Shown here piece after piece: positions 1 through 8,424 of a stretch of 41,010 nucleotides of DNA (positions are counted from its first letter, which is position 1; each line of letters opens with the position of its first letter). The notes below the pieces were generated by a model. It made no database searches, was not told the origin of the DNA, and saw only the letters and a program-made list of their open reading frames with translations. Origin of the DNA: an uncultured Gemmiger sp. (GTDB lineage: Bacteria > Bacillota > Clostridia > Oscillospirales > Ruminococcaceae); assembly GCA_944382835.1 (NCBI GenBank), contig CALWNP010000021.1, forward strand, positions 1 through 41,010. Reading direction: 5' to 3'. A program made the translations under genes and the position numbers.

Positions 1-129
1 CACAGATTTCCTGTTTGTCAATGCTTTTTCGACAAATTTCTTCATGTTTTTTTGTGGGGGTTGTATATGGTATTTTACACGTTCTTTACAGGCTACATCT
101 TGGGGTGGGTGGGCTTCTTTTCTCTTCCT

Positions 130-1365
130 TTATATATAGTGGGGGCTTTCCCCTGCCGGGTTGGCGTTCTGTTTGCGGTACTGACTGGGGGTACATCCCT
201 TTTGACGGCGAAACACCTTGGTGAAATAGTTCCAGTCCGGGATGCCCACATATCCGGCAATTTCCCGTACCGTCATCGAGGTCTTTTCCAACAACCGGCA
301 GGCGGTTTCGATCCGACGGGTGGTCAGATACTCCCCCAGTGACATTCCCACCTCCTTTTTGAATTGCCGGGAGAGATACCCCTGTGAAAAGCTGACACCC
401 CGGGCGATTGTTTCAAGGCTGAGCGGCTGACTGAGGTTGATCTGGATGTACTGCATCACCTTCTGGATGTTGGGGCTGTAACCCCGGGTGGCCTGCCGGC
501 GGCAGAGGTCGCAATACTCATGGACCATCTGGGTGTTGATGTCCTCGATCTGCTGATGGGTGGTGCAGAGTTCCAGCTGGCGGGCGAACCGCTCGCTGAT
601 CTCATCCAGAAAGAGCGGATGCACCCCCACCCCTTCCGCCGCCTTGCGGAAGAGGGTGTTGACGGTGTAGGCCAGCGACCTGCGGGAGAAAAGCCGGTTT
701 TTCAATCGCTGGTCAATGCCGGTGTGGATGAAATACTGCACTTCCTCCAGCGCCTTCGCCTCATTGCCCTCGGCGATATAGGCCAGCAGCTGTCCCTCGT
801 GCCGGTAAATCTCCTGCACCCGCCGGGCCCGGTCGTTGCTGTCCTCCAGCGGGGTCAGGTCCGGCAGGTCTGCCCGTTGTTCAACGGTCTGTTCCTGCAC
901 CTCCGGGTCCTGGATGCCGTGGGCCGACAGCAGAAGGTTTCTGGCCACCGACAGCCCCAGGGCCCGGGAAATGTTCACCGGAACCCGGCGAAACAGTGCG
1001 CCGATCCCTTCACTCTGGGCCTGGCCCAGCCCGCACTCCACCGCGATCTGTCGGATCTCTGCCTCGTCCGGCGGCTGCCGGCGAAAGGGCCCGATGCTGT
1101 AAAAGCCTTTCCCTTTCGGCGCAGCCCGCAGCAGGATGGTATCCAGGTGAAAGGAATCCCGCAGCAGCAGGATTTTGCCAAACGTCAGCCCCGCCGCCAC
1201 CGACCGAAGCCGGTCATACAGCGGATCAGCCTCCCGCATCTGGGCCCGGATGCCCAGGTCCAGCTCGGTCAGATCCCCCTCCGGGTCGGGGAAATACCGC
1301 AGCGGCAAACCCCAGCCCTCCCACAGGACGTTGCGCAGCAGGGTAAAGGCGGCTTGATTCAGCAT
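130..1365 (-). CDS. AraC-family transcriptional regulator with long N-terminal sensor region
   Basis: DNA-binding regulator of about 411 residues. The last 100 residues form a typical AraC double helix-turn-helix: the first helix pair lies around SLETIARGVSFSQGYLSRQF and the second around VREIAGYVGIPDWNYFTKVF, ending in the usual TPSQYRK. The first 300 residues are a sensor region shared in general layout with the regulator at 12505-13692, so the two look like distant paralogues. I chose the ATG at 1365 because a GGGAGGGAG ribosome binding site lies upstream; a TTG at 1407 in the same frame is a weaker alternative. It diverges from the GH3/HAD pair at 1588 and probably controls that pair and itself. 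The ligand is unknown; a sugar or oligosaccharide is inferred from context. Confidence 0.9.
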   Translation of the reverse strand: MLNQAAFTLLRNVLWEGWGLPLRYFPDPEGDLTELDLGIRAQMREADPLYDRLRSVAAGLTFGKILLLRDSFHLDTILLRAAPKGKGFYSIGPFRRQPPDEAEIRQIAVECGLGQAQSEGIGALFRRVPVNISRALGLSVARNLLLSAHGIQDPEVQEQTVEQRADLPDLTPLEDSNDRARRVQEIYRHEGQLLAYIAEGNEAKALEEVQYFIHTGIDQRLKNRLFSRRSLAYTVNTLFRKAAEGVGVHPLFLDEISERFARQLELCTTHQQIEDINTQMVHEYCDLCRRQATRGYSPNIQKVMQYIQINLSQPLSLETIARGVSFSQGYLSRQFKKEVGMSLGEYLTTRRIETACRLLEKTSMTVREIAGYVGIPDWNYFTKVFRRQKGCTPSQYRKQNANPAGESPHYI

Positions 1366-1440
1366 GATGTGAAAAACTCCCTCCCGCAGACTGTTCAAGT
1401 TGTACAAGTCCCTTTTTAAATAGTATCGTTCTGTTCCTTC

Positions 1441-1507
1441 AGTATACCATATTCTACTATTTTATGTCATGATTTTTCTATCTATTTCCCCGTCGGCAGG
1501 CTACAAT
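1441..1507. promoter_or_regulatory. Divergent promoter region with candidate AraC direct-repeat operator
   Basis: On the minus strand, ATGACA (1465-1470) and TATACT (1441-1446) with an 18-base spacer form a promoter for the AraC gene. On the plus strand a TACAAT -10 box (1502-1507) serves the GH3 gene and has no good -35, as expected for an activator-dependent promoter. Two similar decamers in direct repeat, ATTCTACTAT (1451-1460) and ATTTTTCTAT (1472-1481), lie 21 bases apart. The nearer one ends exactly 20 bases before the -10. This resembles an AraC operator and would let one protein act on both promoters. The operator assignment is inference. Confidence 0.5.
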
Positions 1508-1587
1508 AGTGGTAGAAAACGTACCCCACCGGCTCCCGCTGCATCCCTGCAGGCGATCCGGCCTCAAAAAAGAATGGAGAAATTTCT

Positions 1588-3330
1588 ATGGTCAATCTGA
1601 AAGAAAAGCCCTTTTATCTCAACGACGCCCAGATTCAATGGGTGGAGGATTCCATCGCCTCCATGAGCCTGGACGAAAAGCTGGGTCAGCTCTTTGTCAT
1701 CCTGCAGGCACAGCCCGGCTTTGGCGAGAACCAGATCCAGGCACTGCTGGCCCAGTCCCATATGGGTGGTCTGCGCTGGCAGAACGGCGGCAGCAAAGAG
1801 GCAACCTACCAGCAGCTGGCCCTGTTCCAGAAGCACAGCAAGCTGCCGCTGCTCATCGCCGCCAACTGTGACGACGGCGGCAACAGTGTGGCACCAGGCG
1901 GTGTGTTCGTGGCCACCGCTGCCGAGTGCGGCGCCGGCGAGGGCACCGAGAACGCCTACCATGTGGGCCTGGTGGCAGGCCGGGAGGCCAGCGCCGTGGG
2001 GGTCAACTGGATGTTCAACCCGGTGGTGGATGTCTACCAGAACTGGCGCAACACCATTGTGAACACCCGCAGCTACGGTTCCGACCCCGACAAGGTCATT
2101 GCCAATGCCCGGGCCTACATCAAGGGCATCAAGGATGCCAACCCCAACATGGCCTGCACCATCAAGCACTTCCCCGGTGACGGTGTGGAGGAGCTGGACC
2201 AGCATCTGGTCATGGGGGTGAACAATCTGAGCGTCGAGGACTGGGAAGCCAGCTTCGGCAAGGTCTACCGCACCCTCATCAATGACGGAGTGGAGGCCAT
2301 CATGGTGGGCCACATTGCCCTGCCCGCCATGTCCCGCAAGCTGCGCCCCGGCATCCAGGACAAGGACATCAAGCCCGCCAGCCTTGCCCCCGAACTGCTC
2401 ACCGATCTGGTGCGCGATGAGCTGGGCTTCAACGGGGTCATCATCTCGGACGCCTCCCACATGGTGGGCTTCACCGCCACCGCCAAGCGGTCGGAGTCGG
2501 TGCCCGGTGCCATCATCGCGGGCTGCGATATGTTCCTCTTTGCCAACGACATCGACGAGGACATTTCCTTCCTGCGCGCCGCCTATGAGCGGGGCGATCT
2601 GACCGAGGAACGGCTGTCCGATGCCCTGCACCGGGTGCTGGGCCTCAAGGCCAAGCTGCACCTGAACGAAAAGCGGATGCCCGCCGAGAGCGCCCTGGAC
2701 TGCATCGGCTGCGAGGAGCACCAGTCCTACACCGCCCAGGCTGCCGACAGCTGCATCACCCTGGTCAAGGACACCCGCAACAACCTGCCCATCGACCCCA
2801 AGACCAAGAAGCGGGTCTTCCTGGTCTATGTGGGCTCCACCCCCACCACCAAGGGGTACAAGGGTGACCCCGCCAAGCAGGTGGTCATCGAGGAGCTGGA
2901 GCATGCCGGGTTTGAGGTGGATGTCTGCCCCAACTTCCACGCCCTGGAGATTGAAAACGGCGTCTCTCCCATGAACTTTGTCAAGATGCTCTCCCACGCC
3001 CCCCGCGCCGACTTCGTCAAGACCCACGATTGGGCCCTCATCGTGGTCAACGTCAAGGGCTATGCCCAGGAGAATGAAGTCCGGCTGCGCTGGAGCTGCA
3101 ACCACAGCATGGAGCTGCCCTGGTACAACGAGGAAGTGCCCACCGTGGCCATGAGCCTGAACTACACCAACCACCTGATCGATCTGCCCCAGGTGCACAC
3201 CTTCGTGAACGCCTATGCCCCCAACCGGCCCCATATCCGGGCGGCCATCCAAAAGCTGACCGGCCAGAGCCAGTTCCACGGCACCGCCGACGAGAGCGTC
3301 TTCTGCGGTCGTTGGGACACCCGGCTGTAA
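1588..3330 (+). CDS. Family 3 glycoside hydrolase, NagZ-like (beta-N-acetylhexosaminidase type)
   Basis: 580-residue cytoplasmic glycosidase with no signal peptide. The N-terminal TIM barrel covers about residues 20-360. It has the NagZ-type loop, here KHFPGDG (193-199) followed by D204-Q-H206, where NagZ enzymes have KHFPGHGD and DSH; H206 would be the catalytic acid/base partner. The nucleophile is D288 in GVIISDASHM, and VGHIALP is also NagZ-like. Residues 380-580 form a second alpha/beta domain. The likely substrate is a beta-N-acetylhexosaminide, but the GHGD to GDGV change makes this uncertain. GGAG lies 8 bases before the ATG. It is transcribed with the HAD gene 63 bases downstream and is probably controlled by the divergent AraC protein. 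Confidence 0.85.
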   Translation: MVNLKEKPFYLNDAQIQWVEDSIASMSLDEKLGQLFVILQAQPGFGENQIQALLAQSHMGGLRWQNGGSKEATYQQLALFQKHSKLPLLIAANCDDGGNSVAPGGVFVATAAECGAGEGTENAYHVGLVAGREASAVGVNWMFNPVVDVYQNWRNTIVNTRSYGSDPDKVIANARAYIKGIKDANPNMACTIKHFPGDGVEELDQHLVMGVNNLSVEDWEASFGKVYRTLINDGVEAIMVGHIALPAMSRKLRPGIQDKDIKPASLAPELLTDLVRDELGFNGVIISDASHMVGFTATAKRSESVPGAIIAGCDMFLFANDIDEDISFLRAAYERGDLTEERLSDALHRVLGLKAKLHLNEKRMPAESALDCIGCEEHQSYTAQAADSCITLVKDTRNNLPIDPKTKKRVFLVYVGSTPTTKGYKGDPAKQVVIEELEHAGFEVDVCPNFHALEIENGVSPMNFVKMLSHAPRADFVKTHDWALIVVNVKGYAQENEVRLRWSCNHSMELPWYNEEVPTVAMSLNYTNHLIDLPQVHTFVNAYAPNRPHIRAAIQKLTGQSQFHGTADESVFCGRWDTRL

Positions 3331-3393
3331 AGACCTTTTCAACCGTGTCTTCCCCAGCCGTTGCTCCGGCTGCCAAAGAAAGGTGATACATTG

Positions 3394-4242
3394 ATGACAA
3401 CATTACAGGATTTCCAGAAGGGAAAAGCGTTCCTCGTCTGTGTGGATTCGGACGGCTGCGCCATGGATACCATGGATGTGAAGCATTTCCGCTGTTTCGG
3501 TCCCTGCATGGTGGAGGAATGGGGGTTGGACGCCTGGCGCCAGCCCATCCTGACCCGCTGGAACGAGATCAATCTCTATACCATGACCCGGGGGGTGAAC
3601 CGGTTCAAGGGGCTGGCCATGGCCCTGACCGAGATCAACGAACAGTACACCCCCATTCCCGGGGTACAGGAGCTAGCCGACTGGACCGCCCAGGCGCCCG
3701 AGCTCTCCAACGCGGCCCTGGCCCAGGCCATCCCGGCCGCGAAGGGTCCCGCCCTGGCCAAGGCACTGGCCTGGTCCCAGGCGGTGAACACCGCCATCAA
3801 CGCCCTGCCCGCCAGCGAGACGAAGCCCTTTGCCGGCGTTCTGGAAGGGCTGACCGCCGCCCACGCCGTGGCCGATGTGGCGGTGGTCTCCAGCGCCAAC
3901 CGGGAAGCGGTGGAGGAAGAATGGGACCGCTGCCATCTGCTTTCCGCCGTGGATGTGCTCTGCTGCCAGGATTCCGGCTCCAAAGCCGCCTGCATCGCCC
4001 AGCTGAAGGAGAAGGGCTATGCCCCCGACCACATCCTGATGGTGGGGGACGCCCCCGGCGACCAGGCCGCCGCCCAAAAGAACGGGGTGTTCTTCTACCC
4101 TATTCTGGTGCGCCACGAAGCTGAAAGCTGGGCGGACTTCGCCAAGGATGCCCTGCCCGCCCTGACCCAGGGCCGCTACGCGCCTTACGGCGCCGAGGCT
4201 GACCGCCGCTTCCTCCAGAATCTGCAACCCAACCAGGGATAA
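3394..4242 (+). CDS. HAD-superfamily hydrolase (probable sugar-phosphate phosphatase)
   Basis: 282-residue HAD hydrolase. The nucleophile motif is VDSDGCAMDTM near the N-terminus (DxD with Mg2+), motif II is VVSSAN, and the acidic motif is GDAPGD in HILMVGDAPGDQAAA. A long alpha-helical cap insert of about 100 residues lies between the first two motifs, as in phosphatases acting on small phosphorylated metabolites. The ATG at 3394 follows AAAGGTG at a good distance; an in-frame TTG at 3361 is less likely. It follows the NagZ-like GH3 gene in the same orientation with a short gap and no terminator, so the two probably work together, perhaps on a phosphorylated sugar released from the glycoside. 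The exact substrate is unknown. Confidence 0.8.
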   Translation: MTTLQDFQKGKAFLVCVDSDGCAMDTMDVKHFRCFGPCMVEEWGLDAWRQPILTRWNEINLYTMTRGVNRFKGLAMALTEINEQYTPIPGVQELADWTAQAPELSNAALAQAIPAAKGPALAKALAWSQAVNTAINALPASETKPFAGVLEGLTAAHAVADVAVVSSANREAVEEEWDRCHLLSAVDVLCCQDSGSKAACIAQLKEKGYAPDHILMVGDAPGDQAAAQKNGVFFYPILVRHEAESWADFAKDALPALTQGRYAPYGAEADRRFLQNLQPNQG

Positions 4243-4283
4243 CGGACCAACCCTCCGCCGCAACAAACAAGAGCCCGTTTACA

Positions 4284-4327
4284 AAAACACGCCTCCCGAT
4301 TTTGCGCGACATCGGGAGGCGTGTTTT
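4284..4327. terminator. Strong hairpin terminator, probably bidirectional
   Basis: A 17-base arm (4284-4300) pairs perfectly with 4311-4327 around a 10-base loop. The stem is flanked by A-rich sequence on the left and T-rich sequence on the right, so it can stop transcription of the HAD gene and the convergent GH3 gene. Confidence 0.85.
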
Positions 4328-4333
4328 CTGTCG

Positions 4334-4369
4334 AAAACCTGCTCCGCCGCAATTGACGGAGCAGGTTTT
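4334..4369. terminator. Second tandem hairpin terminator
   Basis: A 13-base arm (4334-4346) pairs perfectly with 4357-4369 around a 10-base loop and ends in a T run. On the minus strand the stem is followed by TTTT. It lies just after the stop of the minus-strand GH3 gene and probably ends the GH2-to-GH3 operon; the hairpin at 4284 then acts as back-up. Confidence 0.8.
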
Positions 4370-4373
4370 GTCT

Positions 4374-6752
4374 TTAGAACCGGGCCAGGGTATCGTAGAG
4401 CTGCTGGAGCAAATCGTCCAGCTTGACCGCATCGGGGATGACCTGGATCATCCCGATGCGCAGGACCTCGTCCAGGGTCCGCTGGTCCATGAAGGCCAGG
4501 GTTTCCTCGCTGAGCTGGCCAAAAGCCCCGTTGGTGAAGTCCACCACCGCCTGCCAGGCAGCGGGCACGCGGCGCAGTTCTCCGATGGTGCTCTGCCCGG
4601 TGAGGGGATAGGGATTGGGGCCCAGCACCTGCAGCGGTGCCGAGGCAAACAGATCGGCGCAGGAGGTGCCGGCCCAGAGGGTATAACCGCCCACCGGCAG
4701 CACCAGCCGGTGCTGTTGGGGATCAAAGCAGTACAGCGCCTCCCGGGAGATCACGACCTCCACCGTTTGCTCCTCGCCGGGTTCCAGCCATACCTTGGCA
4801 AAGCCGGCCAGTTCCCGTACCGGACGCAGCAGCCGGGGAGAATTTTCCGCCAGATACAGCTGGATGACCTGGCTGCCGGCGCGGCTGCCGGTGTTGCGCA
4901 CCCGAACCGGCACCCGCAGGGTGTCGCAGGCCGCCGTATCAAAGGTAAAGCGCTCCCCCAGCAGCTGCTGGGTGAAGGTGGTGTAGCTCAGCCCGTATCC
5001 GAAGGGATAGCGCACCGGCAGCTCCCGTTTGTCATAGCTGCGGTAGCCCACAAAAATGCCTTCGCCGTAATACACATCCCGGTACTCACCGGGGAAGTTG
5101 GGATAGGAGGGGGTGTCCTGCAGCCGGAAGGGGAAGGACACCGGCAGCCGTCCGCCGGGAGCCATCTGCCCCGCCAGCATGGCAGCGGCGGCCTCCCCGC
5201 CAGTGCAGCCGGGGAAGAAGATGCAGAGAATGGCATCGGCATCCGCCTCCCAATCCCCCATCTCCACCGGGCCGGGTACGTTGAGGATCACCACGGTGCG
5301 AAGCCCCTTGGCTTTGGCGGCGCGGAGCATCCCGGGCAGGCGCTGGCGGTCCTCCGCCTCAATCTTCAGATCCTCCCGGTCCACGTTTTCCCCCGAGGAA
5401 GCGGCCACGGTGTAGACCAGCACATCCGCCCCGTCCAGTTCCTCCCAGGTCGTGGGACGGCCCAGGGACGCATAGGCGGGGTAGGGTGCCGAGTGCCGGG
5501 CGGTGGGCACGGCGGTGGAACCGGTGCCGTACTCGATGAGTTCCCGGCTGCGCCGGCCGGCAAAGCAGACGGTCTGGTCCGCCCCCAGCGGCAGCAGGTT
5601 GCCCTTGTTTTTCAGCAGCACACTGCCCTCGGCCACCGCCTGCCGGGCGATGTCCAGGTCCGCCGCATCACTTTGAGGCAGCGGCGCGGAGGCCTGGGTG
5701 TCCCGCACCCAGAGGATGAGCTGCAGCAGCCGGGCCACACTGCGGTCCAGCACGCTTTCGGGCAAAGAGCCGTTCTGTACGGCGGTGCGCACCTCGTCCA
5801 TCTCGCTGGGCCCGCAGGTGATCAGGTCCAGGCCGGCGGCCAGGGCATCGGGTTTATCGTGGGAGGCGGCGCCCCAGTCGCTGACCACCACCCCGTCAAA
5901 GCCCCAGTCCTCCCGCAGCAGATCGGTGAGCAGTGCCTTGTTGTAACTGGTAAAGGTGCCGTTGATGGCGTTGTAGGCGCTCATGACGGCTTTGGTTCCG
6001 GTGTGCTGCACCGCATACCGGAAGGGTCGGGCATAGAGTTCCTGCAGGGTGCGTTCGGACAGATGGGTGTCCTTGACGTTGCGGGCGGTTTCCTGGTTGT
6101 TGGCCAGGAAATGCTTGGCCACCGCCGCCGTACCGGTGCGCTGCAGGCCGCGGATGAAGCCATCCGCCGTGGCGCAGATCAGGGTGGGGTCCTCGCCGTA
6201 CATCTCGTAGTCGCGGCCGCCCAGCGGGTCCCGGGCGATGTCGATGTTGGGCCCCATACAAACGTCCGCCCCCGAGCGGCGCAGCTCATGGCCCGCAGCC
6301 TCCCCCACCCGGTCGGCCAGAGCGGGATCAAAGGCGGCCCCCAGGTTCACCCCGGAGGGAAAGCTGATGTACTGCCGTCCGCCCGGCCGGTGGGCGGCCA
6401 TCCGCCGGACCAGCCCGGCCATGGCGGGGTCCTCGGCATAGCGGGCGGCGGCCTGGTCCAGGTCGGCCTCATTGAGAGCCACCATCTCGGGGCTGGCATA
6501 GCTGAACCTCATGGCCTGTTCGGGGGTCAGTTGGGAGAGCACAGCGGGATCGGTGATGTAATCCAGCACTGCCTGCACCCCATTGGGCCCGGTGGCCCCA
6601 TCCATCAGGCAGAGGGCCGGGATGTCCCGTTCGGGGATGGCATAGGTATGGCAGGCGGTGTACTCCCCCACCAGCTTCAGCTTTTCCTCCAGGGTCAGTT
6701 CCGCCACGACGGCGGGGATGGAGGCGGAATCGGTCAGTTTCGTCTTCGGCAT
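4374..6752 (-). CDS. Family 3 glycoside hydrolase, beta-glucosidase/beta-xylosidase type
   Basis: 792-residue enzyme cutting terminal beta-glycosyl residues from short oligosaccharides, probably in the cytoplasm since no signal peptide is present. The order is the (alpha/beta)8 domain, alpha/beta sandwich, then a C-terminal fibronectin-III-like domain. Visible signatures are ARDPLGGRDYEMYGEDP (about 173-189), KHF (213-215) and nucleophile D292 in GVVVSDWGA. The C-terminal domain starts near RYPFGYGLSYT. The ATG at 6752 has an AAGGAGG site; an in-frame upstream start at 6806 would overlap the previous gene and is unlikely. It is the last gene of the operon GH2-transporter-GH39-GH3. Specificity cannot be read from sequence; the GH39 neighbour favours xylosides or mixed beta-glycosides. 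Confidence 0.92.
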   Translation of the reverse strand: MPKTKLTDSASIPAVVAELTLEEKLKLVGEYTACHTYAIPERDIPALCLMDGATGPNGVQAVLDYITDPAVLSQLTPEQAMRFSYASPEMVALNEADLDQAAARYAEDPAMAGLVRRMAAHRPGGRQYISFPSGVNLGAAFDPALADRVGEAAGHELRRSGADVCMGPNIDIARDPLGGRDYEMYGEDPTLICATADGFIRGLQRTGTAAVAKHFLANNQETARNVKDTHLSERTLQELYARPFRYAVQHTGTKAVMSAYNAINGTFTSYNKALLTDLLREDWGFDGVVVSDWGAASHDKPDALAAGLDLITCGPSEMDEVRTAVQNGSLPESVLDRSVARLLQLILWVRDTQASAPLPQSDAADLDIARQAVAEGSVLLKNKGNLLPLGADQTVCFAGRRSRELIEYGTGSTAVPTARHSAPYPAYASLGRPTTWEELDGADVLVYTVAASSGENVDREDLKIEAEDRQRLPGMLRAAKAKGLRTVVILNVPGPVEMGDWEADADAILCIFFPGCTGGEAAAAMLAGQMAPGGRLPVSFPFRLQDTPSYPNFPGEYRDVYYGEGIFVGYRSYDKRELPVRYPFGYGLSYTTFTQQLLGERFTFDTAACDTLRVPVRVRNTGSRAGSQVIQLYLAENSPRLLRPVRELAGFAKVWLEPGEEQTVEVVISREALYCFDPQQHRLVLPVGGYTLWAGTSCADLFASAPLQVLGPNPYPLTGQSTIGELRRVPAAWQAVVDFTNGAFGQLSEETLAFMDQRTLDEVLRIGMIQVIPDAVKLDDLLQQLYDTLARF

Positions 6753-6781
6753 AAAAACCTCCTTCGGACCGGACGTTTCGG

Positions 6782-8398
6782 TTAAGCCTGAATCCGGATA
6801 AAGCACAGATCGTTGATGCCCAGCGCCGTTTCCAGCGTCAAGACACCGTCCTGGTAGTGGACCGGCCAGAACTCCGGCTGCAGTTCACTGGCCTGACGCA
6901 GCAGGTCCAGCTGTTCGGGGGTGGGCTGCATGGGGCGGCCCATCTCCTCCCAGGCCCGGGCCGGGTTGCAGTGGGTCTCATCAATCCGCCAGGCCACCAC
7001 CGACCGGGGCGCCGCTGGAAGTTCCACCCGGATGCGGGCGGTTTCGGCCGGGGCATTCCGGTTGGCCGCATGGTGCAGATTCTGGCGGGTCAGTACCAGC
7101 TGGGTGTCCGGCCCCTTGCGGAAGGCCGCCAGCGAGATTTCTCCCTCCAGTGCGCCGTCCAGCACCAGACGCTGGTCCCCTGCCCGGCCCAGCAGCTGCA
7201 TGGCGCGGTAGGCCGGCTTGGGGATGCCGTGCTGGGTCTGCAGGCCGAACCCGCCGTGGAATTCCTCGGGATAGGGCAGGTGTTCCTCAAAGGTATCACT
7301 GAAGCACCAGATGCTGGAACCGTCGATGACGCCGTCTGCCGCCAGGGCGGCAAAGACATCGTAGGCGGCCATCCGGCGGCTGTCGTGACCGTCGGCGGGG
7401 CAGGTGGCGCTGTCCGACCATTCGGTGTAGTAGACCGGCAGTCCGCCGGCCTGCTGCTTGACAATGGCCCCGTGGTTGGCCAGCACCGCCCGGTCCAGCG
7501 CATCGGTCTCGGTGGAATCCCGAAGGATCCGGCGGAAGAAGGGCAGCACCCCCTCCTCCGGCACCAGCCCGCTGAAGAGCGCGGCCAGATCAATGTTGGC
7601 ATACTGGGCCATCTGCTGCTGTTCGGTTTCGGACAGCTCGCCGGGTTTCTGGCCGCCCTGGTCATACACACTGGTGATGGGGTCGCCGGGGTATTGGTGG
7701 GTGGTGATGAAGTCCAGCGGCACATCCCGCTGACGGCAGAAGGCCACAAAGCTTTCCACCCACTTGCTGGCGCTGGTGGAGGGACCGCCCACCCGCAGTT
7801 CCGGGTCTACCTCTTTCAGGGTGCGAGCGGTGATTTCATAGAGGTGGAAGTAGTCTTCCTGGGTCCCGGCAAAGAAGGGGGTGGTCAGGTCGGGTTCGTT
7901 CCACACCTCAAAGTACCAGCTGCGCACCTCCCGGGCGCCAAAGTGATGAATCAGTGCCTGGAGGAAGGCCCGGATGTGTTCGCACCAGGCCTCGTCGGAT
8001 TTGGGAAGCGAGATGCAGGGCTTGTAGTAGAAGCTGCCCCTCTTTTGGGGGTCCTTGGCCAGATGCTGGGGCATGAAACTCAGCTCCACAAAGGGCTGCA
8101 TCCCGGCAGAAAGCACATTTTCGTAGGCCAGGATGGGCAGGCGGAAATTGCGGTAATACAGTTCCGGCACCTGGTCATTGCCCAAGGCGTCGGCCAGGGT
8201 ATCGTAGGTGTGCATCTCGTCGCCGAAGATGCCGTGGCACCGCACCCGGCAGATGCCCAGGTCGTCGTGGATGGCCTTGAGCTGCCGGATGTAATCCCGG
8301 CGCAGCAGCAGCGGGGCATGGCAGCTGCCCACGCAGAACTGCCAGTGTTTGTGAAAAGGCCGGGTCTCGGCGTTTTGAGGGATCACAAAGGATTGCAT
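6782..8398 (-). CDS. Family 39 glycoside hydrolase, probable beta-xylosidase
   Basis: 538-residue retaining glycosidase of clan GH-A. The acid/base is E168 in WYFEVWNEPDL and the nucleophile is E325 in LPVYYTEWSDS, both in the positions expected for GH39 beta-xylosidases; the C-terminal part forms a beta-sandwich. It would release xylose from xylo-oligosaccharides or related beta-glycosides in the cytoplasm. Two consecutive ATG codons (8401 and 8398) follow GGAGG. I chose the second because its 7-base spacing is the more usual, but the first would add only one residue. It sits between the sugar transporter and the GH3 gene with gaps of about 25 to 30 bases, so the genes are clearly co-transcribed. 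Confidence 0.9.
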   Translation of the reverse strand: MQSFVIPQNAETRPFHKHWQFCVGSCHAPLLLRRDYIRQLKAIHDDLGICRVRCHGIFGDEMHTYDTLADALGNDQVPELYYRNFRLPILAYENVLSAGMQPFVELSFMPQHLAKDPQKRGSFYYKPCISLPKSDEAWCEHIRAFLQALIHHFGAREVRSWYFEVWNEPDLTTPFFAGTQEDYFHLYEITARTLKEVDPELRVGGPSTSASKWVESFVAFCRQRDVPLDFITTHQYPGDPITSVYDQGGQKPGELSETEQQQMAQYANIDLAALFSGLVPEEGVLPFFRRILRDSTETDALDRAVLANHGAIVKQQAGGLPVYYTEWSDSATCPADGHDSRRMAAYDVFAALAADGVIDGSSIWCFSDTFEEHLPYPEEFHGGFGLQTQHGIPKPAYRAMQLLGRAGDQRLVLDGALEGEISLAAFRKGPDTQLVLTRQNLHHAANRNAPAETARIRVELPAAPRSVVAWRIDETHCNPARAWEEMGRPMQPTPEQLDLLRQASELQPEFWPVHYQDGVLTLETALGINDLCFIRIQA

Positions 8399-8424
8399 CA
8401 TTCTACCTCCGTTTTTGAGGACGC

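Noticed and set aside
1-129. Short open frames and a weak TTGTC/GACAA inverted repeat at the left edge
   Set aside because: Frames are short and lack coding character; the 5-base arms are too short to support a terminator or operator.
4302-6785. Very long open frame (over 800 codons) on the strand opposite the GH3 gene, and similar long frames opposite the GH2, transporter, GH39 and trp genes
   Set aside because: GC-rich codon bias leaves the antisense frame open. These frames lack family motifs, have Gly/His/Gln-rich low-complexity composition, and no ribosome binding sites.
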